From contig JBBQJW010000014.1 in the NCBI GenBank assembly GCA_038326325.1, forward strand, positions 29,457-93,456: DNA of 64,000 nt. The letters run 5' to 3'. A model generated the notes under the pieces. That model had not been told where the DNA came from. It did no database searches and worked only from the letters and a program-made list of their open reading frames with translations. The stretch comes from UBA10324 sp038326325. GTDB lineage: Bacteria > Bacteroidota > Bacteroidia > Chitinophagales > UBA10324. The position numbers were made by a program, and so were the translations under genes. Below are positions 25,569-33,664 of this stretch, piece after piece (position 1 is the first letter of the stretch; each line of letters opens with the position of its first letter).

Positions 25569-26111
25569 ATGGGCGAGTTAATACCAATAAAAACTACTGA
25601 GGATATTTTGCCGGAGTACCGCAACACTCCTATCGGCGACCTGTTGGAATACCATAATTTAAACAAATCTTTCACTACCTATCAGAGTGCCAAATTGCTA
25701 ATTGGAATGTGCATGGATAACCGCAAACACCTTCACATACCTGATAACTTTGCTTTCATTATTCGTTCAGGCGGAGCTAATCTCCGTTACAGTGAGTTTA
25801 AAGTTTCGTTTGCTATTGCAGTGGGGGGTGTGCATCACATTGCTTTGATTGGTCACAATCATTGTGGCATGGTCAATTTAATATCGCGCAAAGCAGAATT
25901 TATCAAAGGGCTGATTGATGTTGCAGGATGGAATAAAGATCAGGCAGAAGATCATTTCGAACATTATGCGCCTATGCACGAAATAGGAAATGAGATTGAT
26001 TTTATATCGAGCGAAACAAAACGGTTAAGACTTCGCTATCCGAAAATTAAAATTGCTCCCATGCTCTATTTAGTTGAGGACAATAAACTTTATCTTATCA
26101 AAGAGAATTAA
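25569..26111 (+). CDS. Beta-class carbonic anhydrase
   Basis: 180 residues. The zinc ligands of the beta class are visible: Cys48 (in Gly-Met-Cys-Met-Asp-Asn-Arg), His96 and Cys99 (Gly-His-Asn-His-Cys-Gly), plus the Asp50-Arg52 dyad. It interconverts carbon dioxide and bicarbonate in the cytoplasm. Ser-Gly-Gly-Ala near residue 67 also fits the fold. The OsmC gene starts five bases after the stop, so the two are likely co-transcribed. Shorter than the ~210-220 residues of many members, but all metal ligands are present. Confidence 0.85.
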   Translation: MGELIPIKTTEDILPEYRNTPIGDLLEYHNLNKSFTTYQSAKLLIGMCMDNRKHLHIPDNFAFIIRSGGANLRYSEFKVSFAIAVGGVHHIALIGHNHCGMVNLISRKAEFIKGLIDVAGWNKDQAEDHFEHYAPMHEIGNEIDFISSETKRLRLRYPKIKIAPMLYLVEDNKLYLIKEN

Positions 26112-26115
26112 TGAA

Positions 26116-26622
26116 ATGAAAGCTGATGAACTAAAGAGTATTCAATCTCCTCTGAAAGAAAAATATAAAAACGAACCAAAGTCGGCCTTAATAATATTGA
26201 AAGCTGAAGGCCGGCTTGGTGAAGGAGTTTCATGCAAGATTGAAACCGGCAGGGCTTTAGTTGAAGCAGGTTTACATCCGGCCACAGGTGGAAACGGAAT
26301 GATGGCCTGTTCCGGCGATTTACTTTTAGAAGCATTAGTTGCCTGCGCAGGTGTAACACTGAGTGCTGTTGCCACTGCTCTTGAAGTGGAAATAAAAAGC
26401 GGAATCGTAAAAGCAGAAGGCGATTTGGATTTCAGAGGGACATTGGGTGTTTCAAAAGAAGTAGCTGTTGGTTTTAAAGAAATCAGATTACAGTTTATTC
26501 TCGATTACGATGCTCCAAAAGAAAAAACAGATACACTCCTTAAGCTCACCGAAAGATATTGCGTGGTGTATCAGACTTTAAAAAATGGAGTCGCACTTCA
26601 ATCTTCAATAAGTAAAATGTGA
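26116..26622 (+). CDS. OsmC family peroxidase-type protein
   Basis: 168 residues from ATG at 26116, chosen because the upstream GTG/ATG-extended frame overlaps the previous gene. It contains the OsmC-fold helix with a redox cysteine (Ala-Cys-Ser-Gly-Asp-Leu-Leu-Leu-Glu-Ala-Leu-Val-Ala-Cys-Ala-Gly-Val-Thr) and a second conserved cysteine late in the protein (Glu-Arg-Tyr-Cys-Val-Val-Tyr). Members detoxify organic hydroperoxides through a Cys pair. It is sandwiched between carbonic anhydrase and a DUF1801-type gene in a stress-type cluster. Confidence 0.85.
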   Translation: MKADELKSIQSPLKEKYKNEPKSALIILKAEGRLGEGVSCKIETGRALVEAGLHPATGGNGMMACSGDLLLEALVACAGVTLSAVATALEVEIKSGIVKAEGDLDFRGTLGVSKEVAVGFKEIRLQFILDYDAPKEKTDTLLKLTERYCVVYQTLKNGVALQSSISKM

Positions 26623-26630
26623 AAACCAAA

Positions 26631-27032
26631 ATGCAGAATGTCTCATTCCATTCAGTGGATGAGTTTCTTGAATTTCTGCCCGAAGAAGAACTAAAGATTG
26701 TTGAACTGTTACGCAGAATTATTTTCAATTGCATACCCGGTATAACAGAAAAACTATCGTATAATGTTCCATTCTATCGCCGCCATAAAAATATTTTCTT
26801 CATCTGGCCAGCTGCCGTTTTATGGGGGACAAAAAAATCATACGAAGGTGTTCGCCTCGGCTTTTCAAAAGGATACTTAATTCAGGATGAAATAAATTAC
26901 CTCGACAAAGGCGATCGCAAACAGATTTACTACAAAGACTTTCTTTCAGTAAAAGAAATCGATATTGAACTGTTACAGTCTTACTTATTAGAAGCAATAG
27001 TGATTGATGATCATTTCGGTAAAGGAAAATAA
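26631..27032 (+). CDS. DUF1801-family protein
   Basis: 133 residues from the ATG at 26631; a GTG at 26619 overlapping the OsmC stop is an alternative. An N-terminal helical part (Glu-Phe-Leu-Glu-Phe-Leu-Pro-Glu-Glu-Glu), Glu-Lys-Leu-Ser-Tyr-Asn-Val-Pro-Phe-Tyr-Arg-Arg, then the Val-Arg-Leu-Gly-Phe strand match DUF1801. Function unknown. It directly follows OsmC and is probably the third gene of the operon. Confidence 0.72.
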   Translation: MQNVSFHSVDEFLEFLPEEELKIVELLRRIIFNCIPGITEKLSYNVPFYRRHKNIFFIWPAAVLWGTKKSYEGVRLGFSKGYLIQDEINYLDKGDRKQIYYKDFLSVKEIDIELLQSYLLEAIVIDDHFGKGK

Positions 27033-27096
27033 TTTTTAACTGTATCACCAATAAGAACCCGAAGTTTGATAGAGCAGATTATTTTTAAATTTACAA

Positions 27097-27534
27097 ATGC
27101 AACATATTAATACAACAAAAGAAGATTATGTAATCAGCACAGATCAATCGTTATTGGATATTGATGTAATTCACAACTATCTGCAAACCTCCTACTGGGC
27201 CGCAAATCGTTCGAAAGAAAAAACAATAACAGCTATAGAGCATTCAATTTGTTTTGGGTTATATCAAAATAAAAAACAAATTGGGTTCGCAAGAGTTCTG
27301 ACAGATTTTAGTGTAACATCTTACATCTGTGATGTTTTTATATTGGAAGAACACAGAGGTAAAGGTTTATCGAAATGGTTAATGCAAACAATGTTATCAC
27401 ACCCTGAACTTCAAGGATTAAGGAGATGGATTTTAGCTACTAAAGATGCCCATGGATTATATGAACAATTCGGTTTTCATTCTCTCAAATACCCCGAACG
27501 ATGGATGGAACTACCTGCTACCAATGCCTACTAA
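27097..27534 (+). CDS. GNAT-family N-acetyltransferase
   Basis: 145 residues. The acetyl-CoA-binding motif A is Val-Phe-Ile-Leu-Glu-Glu-His-Arg-Gly-Lys-Gly-Leu-Ser-Lys, with upstream strands Ile-Gly-Phe-Ala-Arg-Val and the downstream Tyr-Glu-Gln-Phe-Gly-Phe. The N-terminal region (Tyr-Trp-Ala-Ala-Asn-Arg-Ser) is typical of a subgroup in Bacteroidota. Substrate unknown. It starts 65 bp after the preceding stop. Confidence 0.85.
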   Translation: MQHINTTKEDYVISTDQSLLDIDVIHNYLQTSYWAANRSKEKTITAIEHSICFGLYQNKKQIGFARVLTDFSVTSYICDVFILEEHRGKGLSKWLMQTMLSHPELQGLRRWILATKDAHGLYEQFGFHSLKYPERWMELPATNAY

Positions 27535-27671
27535 CCGATTGCGACCATTAAGTAAATGCATTTATCCATAAATAATTTCCGGAAATAATTTTCATTTTGA
27601 TGTCCAAATCTCAAATCTCCGTTCGTCATTAGAGCATAAAACAAAATTTAATCATAATAAAATCAAACACC

Positions 27672-28061
27672 ATGAATCAAAATACTAAAGGAATGAAATG
27701 GATTCTTTGGCTTAACACTATCGCAGAAACAATAATCGCTTTTGGAATGTTCAATGCACCTGCAGCGTTTTTTCCTGGAGCAGAGGGGCTCTCTGCTTCA
27801 ATAGCGAGAGCATTTTCTTTTGCCATTCTGGCTGTAGCATTCATCAGTTTTACAGCGACACGAAAAAACACTTCGCATGAATCATTAAAAAATGTGGTTG
27901 GCATACTTCTGTTTTATCACATCTTCCAACTCCTCGCTCAATTTGTAAATGGAGCAATGTATCCGCCAATGCTTATTCCTCCTGTTATCATTCACTCTGT
28001 ATTTTCAATTCTGTTTATCATCTACTTTCTAAAATTAAAAAAGATCGAAGCTCATAATTAA
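27672..28061 (+). CDS. Small polytopic membrane protein
   Basis: 129 residues with four hydrophobic helices (near 10-30, 44-62, 75-95 and 103-122) and few charged loops. The style resembles small DoxX-like or DUF4345-like proteins found next to VOC and YCII genes, but no diagnostic motif is visible. It precedes a VOC gene by 31 bp on the same strand. Confidence 0.6.
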   Translation: MNQNTKGMKWILWLNTIAETIIAFGMFNAPAAFFPGAEGLSASIARAFSFAILAVAFISFTATRKNTSHESLKNVVGILLFYHIFQLLAQFVNGAMYPPMLIPPVIIHSVFSILFIIYFLKLKKIEAHN

Positions 28062-28091
28062 AAAATTAATAATAATTAAAAACAAAACAAT

Positions 28092-28472
28092 ATGACAGCA
28101 CAGGAAAATTCACTCAACTGGTTTGAAATATCTGTTACAGATATGAACCGCGCAAAAAATTTTTACGAAACAGTTTTCGGAATTAAAATGGAACAATCAG
28201 AAATGATGGGAATGCAAATGGCATTCTTCCCCTCAGAAAATGGAAACGGAAAAGCCTCTGGCGGACTTGTTCAGGGACCAATGCACAAGCCAAGTACTTA
28301 TGGCGCTAAAATTTATTTGAACGGAAATCCAGATTTATCAAATGCACTTTCAAAGGTTGAAGCTGCCGGCGGAAAAATCACAATGCCTAAGACGAACATT
28401 GGCGATTTCGGAAACATGGCCTTTTTCATTGATTCAGAAGGAAATAATGTTGGACTTCATTCAAACAAATAA
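28092..28472 (+). CDS. VOC-family (glyoxalase/bleomycin-resistance fold) protein
   Basis: 126 residues. Asn-Trp-Phe-Glu-Ile-Ser-Val-Thr-Asp-Met start, the Ala-Lys-Asn-Phe-Tyr-Glu-Thr-Val-Phe helix, and the final Phe-Phe-Ile-Asp-Ser-Glu-Gly-Asn-Asn-Val-Gly-Leu-His-Ser strand show a complete beta-alpha-beta-beta-beta VOC unit. Role unknown. In line with a DGPF/YCII gene and an ECF42-type sigma factor downstream, an arrangement seen in many bacteria. Confidence 0.82.
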   Translation: MTAQENSLNWFEISVTDMNRAKNFYETVFGIKMEQSEMMGMQMAFFPSENGNGKASGGLVQGPMHKPSTYGAKIYLNGNPDLSNALSKVEAAGGKITMPKTNIGDFGNMAFFIDSEGNNVGLHSNK

Positions 28473-28498
28473 TTTCTTAATAACAAAACGCTAAACAC

Positions 28499-28849
28499 AT
28501 GAAAGAATATTTATTACTCTTCAGAGGAGGTGATGGAAAAAATTTACGACTCTCTCCTGAGAAATGGCAACAACACATGAAAAAATGGGCCGCCTGGATG
28601 GGCGATTTAACCAAGCAGGGGAAGTTTGTTGGCGCTCAACCTTTAAGCAACGAAGGCAAGAGTGTAACAGGCACAAAGAAAACTGTTACAGATGGTCCAT
28701 ACATCGAAGGAAAAGAAATGGTAGGCGGTTACCTGATTTGCAAAGCGGATTCATTTGATGAAGCAGTTTTAATTGCAAATGGTTGCCCGATTCTTGATTT
28801 CGATAACGGTGCAGTAGAAGTAAGAGAGATACAGGAAATGACTATGTAA
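28499..28849 (+). CDS. YCII-related / DGPF-domain protein
   Basis: 116 residues. It starts Lys-Glu-Tyr-Leu-Leu-Leu-Phe-Arg-Gly-Gly and has Asp-Gly-Pro-Tyr-Ile-Glu-Gly-Lys-Glu in the middle: the family's Asp-Gly-Pro-Phe signature with Tyr for Phe. A Gly-Gly-Tyr-Leu-Ile strand and the Cys-Pro-Ile-Leu end follow. Family members are usually encoded next to ECF42 sigma factors and are thought to be their targets or partners. The sigma gene is about 1 kb downstream (29865). Confidence 0.85.
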   Translation: MKEYLLLFRGGDGKNLRLSPEKWQQHMKKWAAWMGDLTKQGKFVGAQPLSNEGKSVTGTKKTVTDGPYIEGKEMVGGYLICKADSFDEAVLIANGCPILDFDNGAVEVREIQEMTM

Positions 28850-28906
28850 AAAAATCACTAACTAAAATCTGAATTGTTAAATTCGTTTTCACAAAAAAAA
28901 ATACAA

Positions 28907-29359
28907 ATGGAATCACACATGAATTTTATGGCTATTGGAGTTTCTACATTGATACCAATGATTGTTGGATTTATCTACTATAATCCGATGACAATGGGCA
29001 ATGTGTGGATGAAAGCGAATGGTTTTACAAAAGAAAGTGTAGGCAAAGGACCAAAGCCAATTATGTTTTTACTAACACTTGTAACTTCATATTTTCTTAC
29101 CATGTTTTTTTGGGTTTGGGTAACAGGAAATGGCGGGCAGGAAACTTCGCAGGTGACAGACCCAAAAGATGGTCACAGTTATGTAACCTTCCAGCATGGG
29201 CTTGCTCATGGAATTATTTTTACAATTACTGTGCTGATTCCGATTTTCGTGTCAATGGCAATTTTTGAAAAACGAAGATGGCAATGGTCCTTGGTGAATA
29301 TTGGTTATTGGAGTGTTACATCTATTTTGATGTGCGGCATTTTAAGTGCTTGGAGATAA
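28907..29359 (+). CDS. DUF1761-family membrane protein
   Basis: 150 residues from the ATG at 28907; a TTG at 28874 gives an extra 11 residues of low value. Four membrane helices (near 4-24, 50-70, 92-112 and 125-145), the motif Gly-Phe-Ile-Tyr-Tyr-Asn-Pro near residue 22, and Ala-His-Gly in the third. Fits DUF1761. Role unknown. It is followed by a strong terminator at 29380-29420, so it closes the upstream unit. Confidence 0.72.
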   Translation: MESHMNFMAIGVSTLIPMIVGFIYYNPMTMGNVWMKANGFTKESVGKGPKPIMFLLTLVTSYFLTMFFWVWVTGNGGQETSQVTDPKDGHSYVTFQHGLAHGIIFTITVLIPIFVSMAIFEKRRWQWSLVNIGYWSVTSILMCGILSAWR

Positions 29360-29379
29360 TTAATAAATTGAAATTAGAG

Positions 29380-29420
29380 CTCCGGTTTAATTCTTAATAA
29401 GTTTTAACCGGAGTTTTTTT
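29380..29420 (+). terminator. Rho-independent terminator
   Basis: Stem CTCCGGTT (29380-29387) / AACCGGAG (29406-29413), followed by seven T (29414-29420). It ends the VOC-YCII-DUF1761 unit. A CTGTTACAC word follows at 29429-29437. Confidence 0.9.
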
Positions 29421-29428
29421 AATTATAA

Positions 29429-29437
29429 CTGTTACAC
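29429..29437. other. TGTWACA dyad motif, intergenic example
   Basis: CTGTTACAC, nine bases after the terminator's T-run and before the 135-residue gene. One of roughly a hundred matches to (C/G)TGTWACA(C/G) in the window; see findings. Confidence 0.6.
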
Positions 29438-29454
29438 TCATTAAAATAAATTTT

Positions 29455-29862
29455 ATGGCAAAGGAAAAAGGAACAAAGGAAAACCCATGGAAATTAAAAA
29501 CGCCTCCAGGGACTTCTGAATACGAAATGTATAAAGATGTGAAAGACGGAAAAGAAGTGATCGTTTGTACTGTTGGAAAAACTGTTTTGCTCTATGATTC
29601 AAAATGCTTGAATGATTTACATGCAATGTTAAAGAAGCACAACGACTGGATGGATTTAGGTGGAACTGATGAACAAAAAGAAGCAAAGGAGGGTACAGTT
29701 GAAGCATGGGGGCGTTCAGCAAAAAATCCTGTTGGTGGCTGGTATGGTTTAAAGAAAGGATTGCGCGGACGATTTGGAGTTTACATTCCACCTCTGATGG
29801 AAGAACTCGGTCTCGCAACTGTTACACACGAGGCGAAGAACAATAAGATGAAGGCAAAATAA
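29455..29862 (+). CDS. Conserved hypothetical protein (135 aa)
   Basis: A soluble, very Lys-rich 135-residue protein. The start Lys-Gly-Thr-Lys-Glu-Asn-Pro-Trp-Lys-Leu-Lys-Thr-Pro-Pro-Gly-Thr-Ser-Glu is characteristic of a widespread small family of unknown function. A Gly-Gly-Trp-Tyr-Gly-Leu-Lys-Lys-Gly stretch lies near residue 97. It ends two bases before the sigma-factor gene, so it is co-transcribed with it. Confidence 0.65.
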   Translation: MAKEKGTKENPWKLKTPPGTSEYEMYKDVKDGKEVIVCTVGKTVLLYDSKCLNDLHAMLKKHNDWMDLGGTDEQKEAKEGTVEAWGRSAKNPVGGWYGLKKGLRGRFGVYIPPLMEELGLATVTHEAKNNKMKAK

Positions 29863-29864
29863 TT

Positions 29865-31142
29865 TTGAGCGCTTCATACGATATAAATAAACTCACCGAT
29901 AACCTTTTCCGGCATGAAGCAGGAAAGATGGTTTCTGTTTTAACAAAAATTTTCGGAACAGAAAATTTAGAAACTGCCGAAGATGTAGTGCAACAAACCT
30001 TTATTGATGCAATGAGTATATGGAAACTCAAAGGAATCCCTGATAATCCCTCTGGCTGGTTGTTTCGTGTTGCAAAAAATAAAGCGATAGATATTATTCG
30101 AAGAAACAAACATTCGCTCCAATATGATTTCAGCGATGGCGATAGAATTCTTCTCACTTCAGAATACACACTCGCCACAACTATGGAAAATCTTTGGAAA
30201 GAAGATTTGGTGAAAGATGATTTACTGCGAATGATGTTCGCTTGTTGTCACCCTGAAATTTCGGCAGACAATCAGATTACACTTATTTTAAAAACACTTT
30301 GCGGCTTCAGCACTGCTGAAATTGCAAAAGCATTTCTTACATCTGAAGACACAGTTTCAAAAAGATTGTATCGAACGAAAGAATTTTTCAGAGAGAGAAA
30401 AATAAAACTCGCAATTCCAAATACGGAGGAATTAAAAAGCAGAACAGATGCTGTATTGAATTCAATTTATCTTTTATTTAGTGAAGGATATAACTCAACT
30501 CATGCTGAACATTTAATTAGGGAAGATTTGATTGAAGATGCAATGCTGCTTTGCAAATTGCTAACTGAAAATCAACACACTCAATTACCTGAAGTTTTTG
30601 CATTAATGGCACTCATGTGTTTTCATACCGCAAGAAGTGAAAGTCGATTGACAACTGATGGAGAAATTATTTTACTCCCCTATCAGGACAGAAGCAAATG
30701 GAATTTCGATTTGATTTATTCGGGAAGTGAATACATGAACAAAGCAGCATTTGGAAATGAATTAAGTTCCTATCATATCGAAGCAGCCATTGCATTCGAA
30801 CATTGTAAAGCAGATAATTTCAGTAAAACAAACTGGAAGAAAATTTTAGAATTGTACGAATGGCTTTGCGATATTTCACCTTCACCAATTTCGGAATTAA
30901 ATAAAACTGTTGCAGTAATGATGGTTCATGGTGCAGATAAAGCACTTCATTCACTGGAGAATATTCCCGACAAAAAAAAATTAGAATCCTTTTATCTGTA
31001 TCACTCTTTGTTGGGCGAAATTAATTCTCGATTAGATCAGTCAGTTGAAGCAAAAATAAATTTTGAGAATGCAATCAAACTAACGAAGTCAGAAACAGAA
31101 AAAAAAATGTTGCAGGAAAAAATTATTGCGTTGCTGAATTAA
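29865..31142 (+). CDS. ECF42-type RNA polymerase sigma factor with C-terminal TPR-like extension
   Basis: 425 residues from a TTG start. Region 2 is at residues ~10-80 (Glu-Asp-Val-Val-Gln-Gln-Thr-Phe-Ile-Asp-Ala, Asn-Pro-Ser-Gly-Trp-Leu). Region 4 is around 118-160 (Cys-Gly-Phe-Ser-Thr-Ala-Glu-Ile-Ala, Val-Ser-Lys-Arg-Leu-Tyr-Arg). The rest is a ~240-residue helical extension with Phe-Ser-Glu-Gly-Tyr and Leu-Asn-Lys-Thr-Val-Ala-Val, the mark of the ECF42 group, which lacks a classic anti-sigma factor. Known members associate with DGPF proteins; one lies at 28499-28849. It probably switches on its neighbourhood under a stress, which the extension may sense. Confidence 0.88.
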   Translation: MSASYDINKLTDNLFRHEAGKMVSVLTKIFGTENLETAEDVVQQTFIDAMSIWKLKGIPDNPSGWLFRVAKNKAIDIIRRNKHSLQYDFSDGDRILLTSEYTLATTMENLWKEDLVKDDLLRMMFACCHPEISADNQITLILKTLCGFSTAEIAKAFLTSEDTVSKRLYRTKEFFRERKIKLAIPNTEELKSRTDAVLNSIYLLFSEGYNSTHAEHLIREDLIEDAMLLCKLLTENQHTQLPEVFALMALMCFHTARSESRLTTDGEIILLPYQDRSKWNFDLIYSGSEYMNKAAFGNELSSYHIEAAIAFEHCKADNFSKTNWKKILELYEWLCDISPSPISELNKTVAVMMVHGADKALHSLENIPDKKKLESFYLYHSLLGEINSRLDQSVEAKINFENAIKLTKSETEKKMLQEKIIALLN

Positions 31143-31159
31143 ATATTAAACTCAACAGA

Positions 31160-31168
31160 CTGTTACAC
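31160..31168. other. TGTWACA motif containing a stop codon
   Basis: CTGTTACAC; on the minus strand it reads GTG-TAA-CAG and supplies the TAA of the methyltransferase gene. It fills the 20-bp gap between convergent genes. Confidence 0.6.
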
Positions 31169-32068
31169 TTTCTCAAACACCAAGCGGTAATGGTCCATTA
31201 TCTCGCGTTCGAAGCAAACACGATTCGGGCTTAAACGAAACACTGCTACCTGATGGCGAAACTCTTTATTAAAAATATAACTTGGCACAAGTGACAAGTA
31301 CAACAAATATTTCTTCAGATTGAATGCTCTGAATTTTTTACGCCACTGCCCAATTGTTTCAATATAATCTAATCGCCCCGAGCTTTGCGAAATCAATTTA
31401 AATTTGGGTGCAGCATTTTTTATCACCATCTCCGGACCATATGGAAGCCATGAACCCGGAAATTGTTTTTCCATTAGTGCAAGAATATATGCATCTGATT
31501 TTCTGTCGCCTTCAATATCAAATGCTTCGAATGGCAACATCTTTTTACTGAAAGTCATAGTCTGCATATAAAATCTCCCGCCTACTGGAAGAAGGTCATA
31601 CAATGTGTTAAAAAAATCATGGTAAACTTTTTCTTGCTTACCCGCTTTGAATTCTTCAACTGAACAAAAATGCTCAAGTCCTCCTATGCAGGTGATAGCA
31701 TCAAAAGTTCCATAATCTGCAGGTGTAACAGTTCGGCAATCTTTCACAACTACATTCAAACCATTTTCTCTGCATGCTGCCGCTTGTCCTTCAGATAATG
31801 TTAACCCGATGCTTTTTGCTCCTCTTTCAGTAGTAATGTATTTTGAAAAAGGGCCCCAGCCACAAGCCATATCAAGCACCTTGCTATCCTTGCCAATATT
31901 TAAACTGTCGGCAATGAATTTGTGCTTTGCTTTCTGAGCTTCTTCCAAAGTCATTGAGAAATTGCCATCATACTTAGCACCGCTGTAATCTGCTGTTTGA
32001 CCAATACTCAATCTGAATATTTCATCAATCGTGGTATATGTAAAGTCTAAGTCTTTCTTATCTGCCAT
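31163..32068 (-). CDS. SAM-dependent methyltransferase (cyclopropane-fatty-acid synthase-like)
   Basis: 301 residues from the ATG at 32068; an upstream ATG at 32161 would add 31 residues of poor composition. Motif I is Val-Leu-Asp-Met-Ala-Cys-Gly-Trp-Gly-Pro-Phe-Ser, followed by Gly-Leu-Thr-Leu-Ser-Glu-Gly-Gln and Ile-Gly-Gly-Leu-Glu-His-Phe, as in the Mycolic_acid/CFA-synthase group. It would move a methyl group to a lipid or small molecule; substrate unknown. Its stop codon TAA lies inside a CTGTTACAC word (31160-31168). Convergent with the sigma factor gene, 20 bp apart. Confidence 0.82.
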   Translation of the reverse strand: MADKKDLDFTYTTIDEIFRLSIGQTADYSGAKYDGNFSMTLEEAQKAKHKFIADSLNIGKDSKVLDMACGWGPFSKYITTERGAKSIGLTLSEGQAAACRENGLNVVVKDCRTVTPADYGTFDAITCIGGLEHFCSVEEFKAGKQEKVYHDFFNTLYDLLPVGGRFYMQTMTFSKKMLPFEAFDIEGDRKSDAYILALMEKQFPGSWLPYGPEMVIKNAAPKFKLISQSSGRLDYIETIGQWRKKFRAFNLKKYLLYLSLVPSYIFNKEFRHQVAVFRLSPNRVCFEREIMDHYRLVFEKV

Positions 32069-32251
32069 TGTAAAAAGGAGTTTTGTGGTTTTTCTGCGAT
32101 AGTAATTTCCCTTAATACCGTGCAGAATTATTAAATGAACATTTTTTTTCAGGGAGGTCAAATGTAACCAGAATATTTACAGAACATAATCCAGATGGAG
32201 TGTTACAGTTTTAATCTAATGAGGGGTTATAAGTAATTTTTTTAGAAAATA

Positions 32252-32295
32252 TTTGTGTAACCAAAAGGTTTCATTATAATTGCAACCGATTGGTT
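32252..32295 (+). promoter_or_regulatory. Promoter with paired ArsR-type operators
   Basis: A -33 TTTG (32252-32255), 19-bp spacer and TATAATTG (32275-32282, one mismatch to TAnnTTTG) fit the Bacteroidota promoter. Two copies of the palindrome AACC-N4-GGTT lie at 32259-32270 and 32284-32295, centres 25 bp apart: one between the -33 and -7 boxes, the other just after the -7 box. A repressor bound there would block both. This is the classic arrangement for an autoregulated ArsR gene; the coding start is 23 bp downstream. Confidence 0.8.
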
Positions 32296-32317
32296 ACATA
32301 ATTCAATCATACAACAA

Positions 32318-32716
32318 ATGAGACGCGATGTTTTTCAGGCAATAGCAGACCCCACCCGCAGAGCAATAATCAATATGGTATCGCATCATTCATTGAATCT
32401 TAATTCGGTGGCTGAGCGGTTTCATCAGAGTCGCCCAGCTATTTCAAAACATATAAAAATTCTTACTGAATGCGGACTCATCACTATTAATATTAAAGGA
32501 AGAGAAAGATTCTGCCAAGCAAAATTAGAAAAGCTGAATGAAGTTGCCGATTGGGTAGCTCAGTATAAAAAATTCTGGAATCAGAAATTCGATGCCCTTG
32601 AAATTTATTTGCAGGAACTACAGGCTAAAGTGGAAATGTCAAAAATGAAAAGTGAAAAGAGAGTTAGCTCATCAAAAACGAAGAAGAAAAAGCTGAAACA
32701 AAAAAATCATCATTGA
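32318..32716 (+). CDS. ArsR-family repressor of the SRPBCC operon
   Basis: 132 residues. The winged helix is clear: Ala-Ile-Ala-Asp-Pro-Thr-Arg-Arg-Ala-Ile near the start, Ser-Arg-Pro-Ala-Ile-Ser-Lys-His-Ile-Lys-Ile as recognition helix, and Gly-Leu-Ile-Thr. There is no metal-binding Cys pair, so this is the kind of ArsR found with AHSA1/SRPBCC genes rather than arsenic sensing. The tail is Lys-rich. It is the first gene after a double operator and precedes an SRPBCC gene by 43 bp. Confidence 0.9.
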   Translation: MRRDVFQAIADPTRRAIINMVSHHSLNLNSVAERFHQSRPAISKHIKILTECGLITINIKGRERFCQAKLEKLNEVADWVAQYKKFWNQKFDALEIYLQELQAKVEMSKMKSEKRVSSSKTKKKKLKQKNHH

Positions 32717-32759
32717 AAAAATAATCTTAATTCCAAAATCAAAAATTAAACACCATAAA

Positions 32760-33260
32760 ATGTCAAACAAGAATGAATTTATCATTTCAAGAGTGCTCAA
32801 TGCCTCTCGGGAATTAGTTTTTAAAATGTGGGCTGAAGCGGAGCACCTTAATAATTGGTGGGGACCGGTTAGTTTAAAATTGAATGTTGAGAAACTCGAA
32901 TTCAAGGTAGGTGGAACATTTCTCTATTCAATGACTGCACCAGATGGAAATAAAATGTTTGGCAAGTTTATTTACAAAGAAATTGTACCCCCTTCGAAAT
33001 TAGTATTTATTGATTCATTCTCCGATGCTTCGGAAGGAATTACCCGCCATCCATTTGCTCCCACCTGGCCAGCTGAAACATTGACTACAATTATTTTAAC
33101 AGAGGAAAACGGAAAAACAAAAATGACGATGACAGGAGTTCCTATTAATGCAAGCGATGAAGAAGTGAAAACTTTTGTTGATGGGTTTTCATCAATGAAC
33201 GAAGGATGGGGCGGAACATTTGGTCAATTTGAAAACTATTTGAATCAAATTAAAAACTAA
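32760..33260 (+). CDS. SRPBCC / AHSA1-domain protein 1
   Basis: 166 residues. It opens with the family start (Ile-Ser-Arg-Val-Leu-Asn-Ala-Ser-Arg-Glu-Leu-Val-Phe-Lys-Met-Trp) and has Trp-Trp-Gly-Pro, the Gly-Gly-Thr-Phe strand and the helix Ser-Ser-Met-Asn-Glu-Gly-Trp-Gly at the end. These proteins form a hydrophobic pocket and may bind lipids or small molecules; their jobs are mostly unknown. Second gene of the ArsR operon. Confidence 0.88.
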   Translation: MSNKNEFIISRVLNASRELVFKMWAEAEHLNNWWGPVSLKLNVEKLEFKVGGTFLYSMTAPDGNKMFGKFIYKEIVPPSKLVFIDSFSDASEGITRHPFAPTWPAETLTTIILTEENGKTKMTMTGVPINASDEEVKTFVDGFSSMNEGWGGTFGQFENYLNQIKN

Positions 33261-33277
33261 AATCTAAAAATTAAATT

Positions 33278-33664
33278 ATGACAGAAAAAACGATTAAAAT
33301 TCTTTACTGGGTATTTACAATTTTATTTTCAGCCTTGATGTTATTTACAGCGATTCCTGACATCTTGAACGAACCCGATGCAATTACATTTATGAATGGG
33401 CTGTTGCAGTACCCATTATATATTATTCCGTTTATAGCATGGGCAAAAGTTCTTGGAGTTATAGCTATAATCATTCCTATGAATGGAATTTTTGCTGAGC
33501 GTATTAAAGAATGGGCTTATGCAGGAATGGCTTTCGATTTAGTTGGAGCAACTTATTCAATCATTGTTATAAGTGGAATAAATGCTTCTGAATTATTCAT
33601 GCTGTTACCGATTGCACTCGGTGTTTGTTCATACATTTTCTATCATAAAAAAATAAAATCATGA
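33278..33664 (+). CDS. DoxX-like membrane protein
   Basis: 128 residues with four membrane helices (near 7-27, 45-63, 70-90 and 98-118). The middle segment Ile-Ala-Trp-Ala-Lys-Val-Leu-Gly-Val-Ile-Ala and the Glu-Trp-Ala-Tyr-Ala-Gly-Met-Ala-Phe-Asp stretch are typical of DoxX_2 proteins encoded with SRPBCC genes. It overlaps the next gene by four bases (ATGA). Confidence 0.82.
   Translation: MTEKTIKILYWVFTILFSALMLFTAIPDILNEPDAITFMNGLLQYPLYIIPFIAWAKVLGVIAIIIPMNGIFAERIKEWAYAGMAFDLVGATYSIIVISGINASELFMLLPIALGVCSYIFYHKKIKS

Noticed and set aside
32259..32295. AACC-N4-GGTT palindromes as further copies of the TGTWACA word
   Set aside because: They share GTTACA/TGTAAC at the edges only; symmetry centre and spacing differ, and the promoter position points to an ArsR operator.
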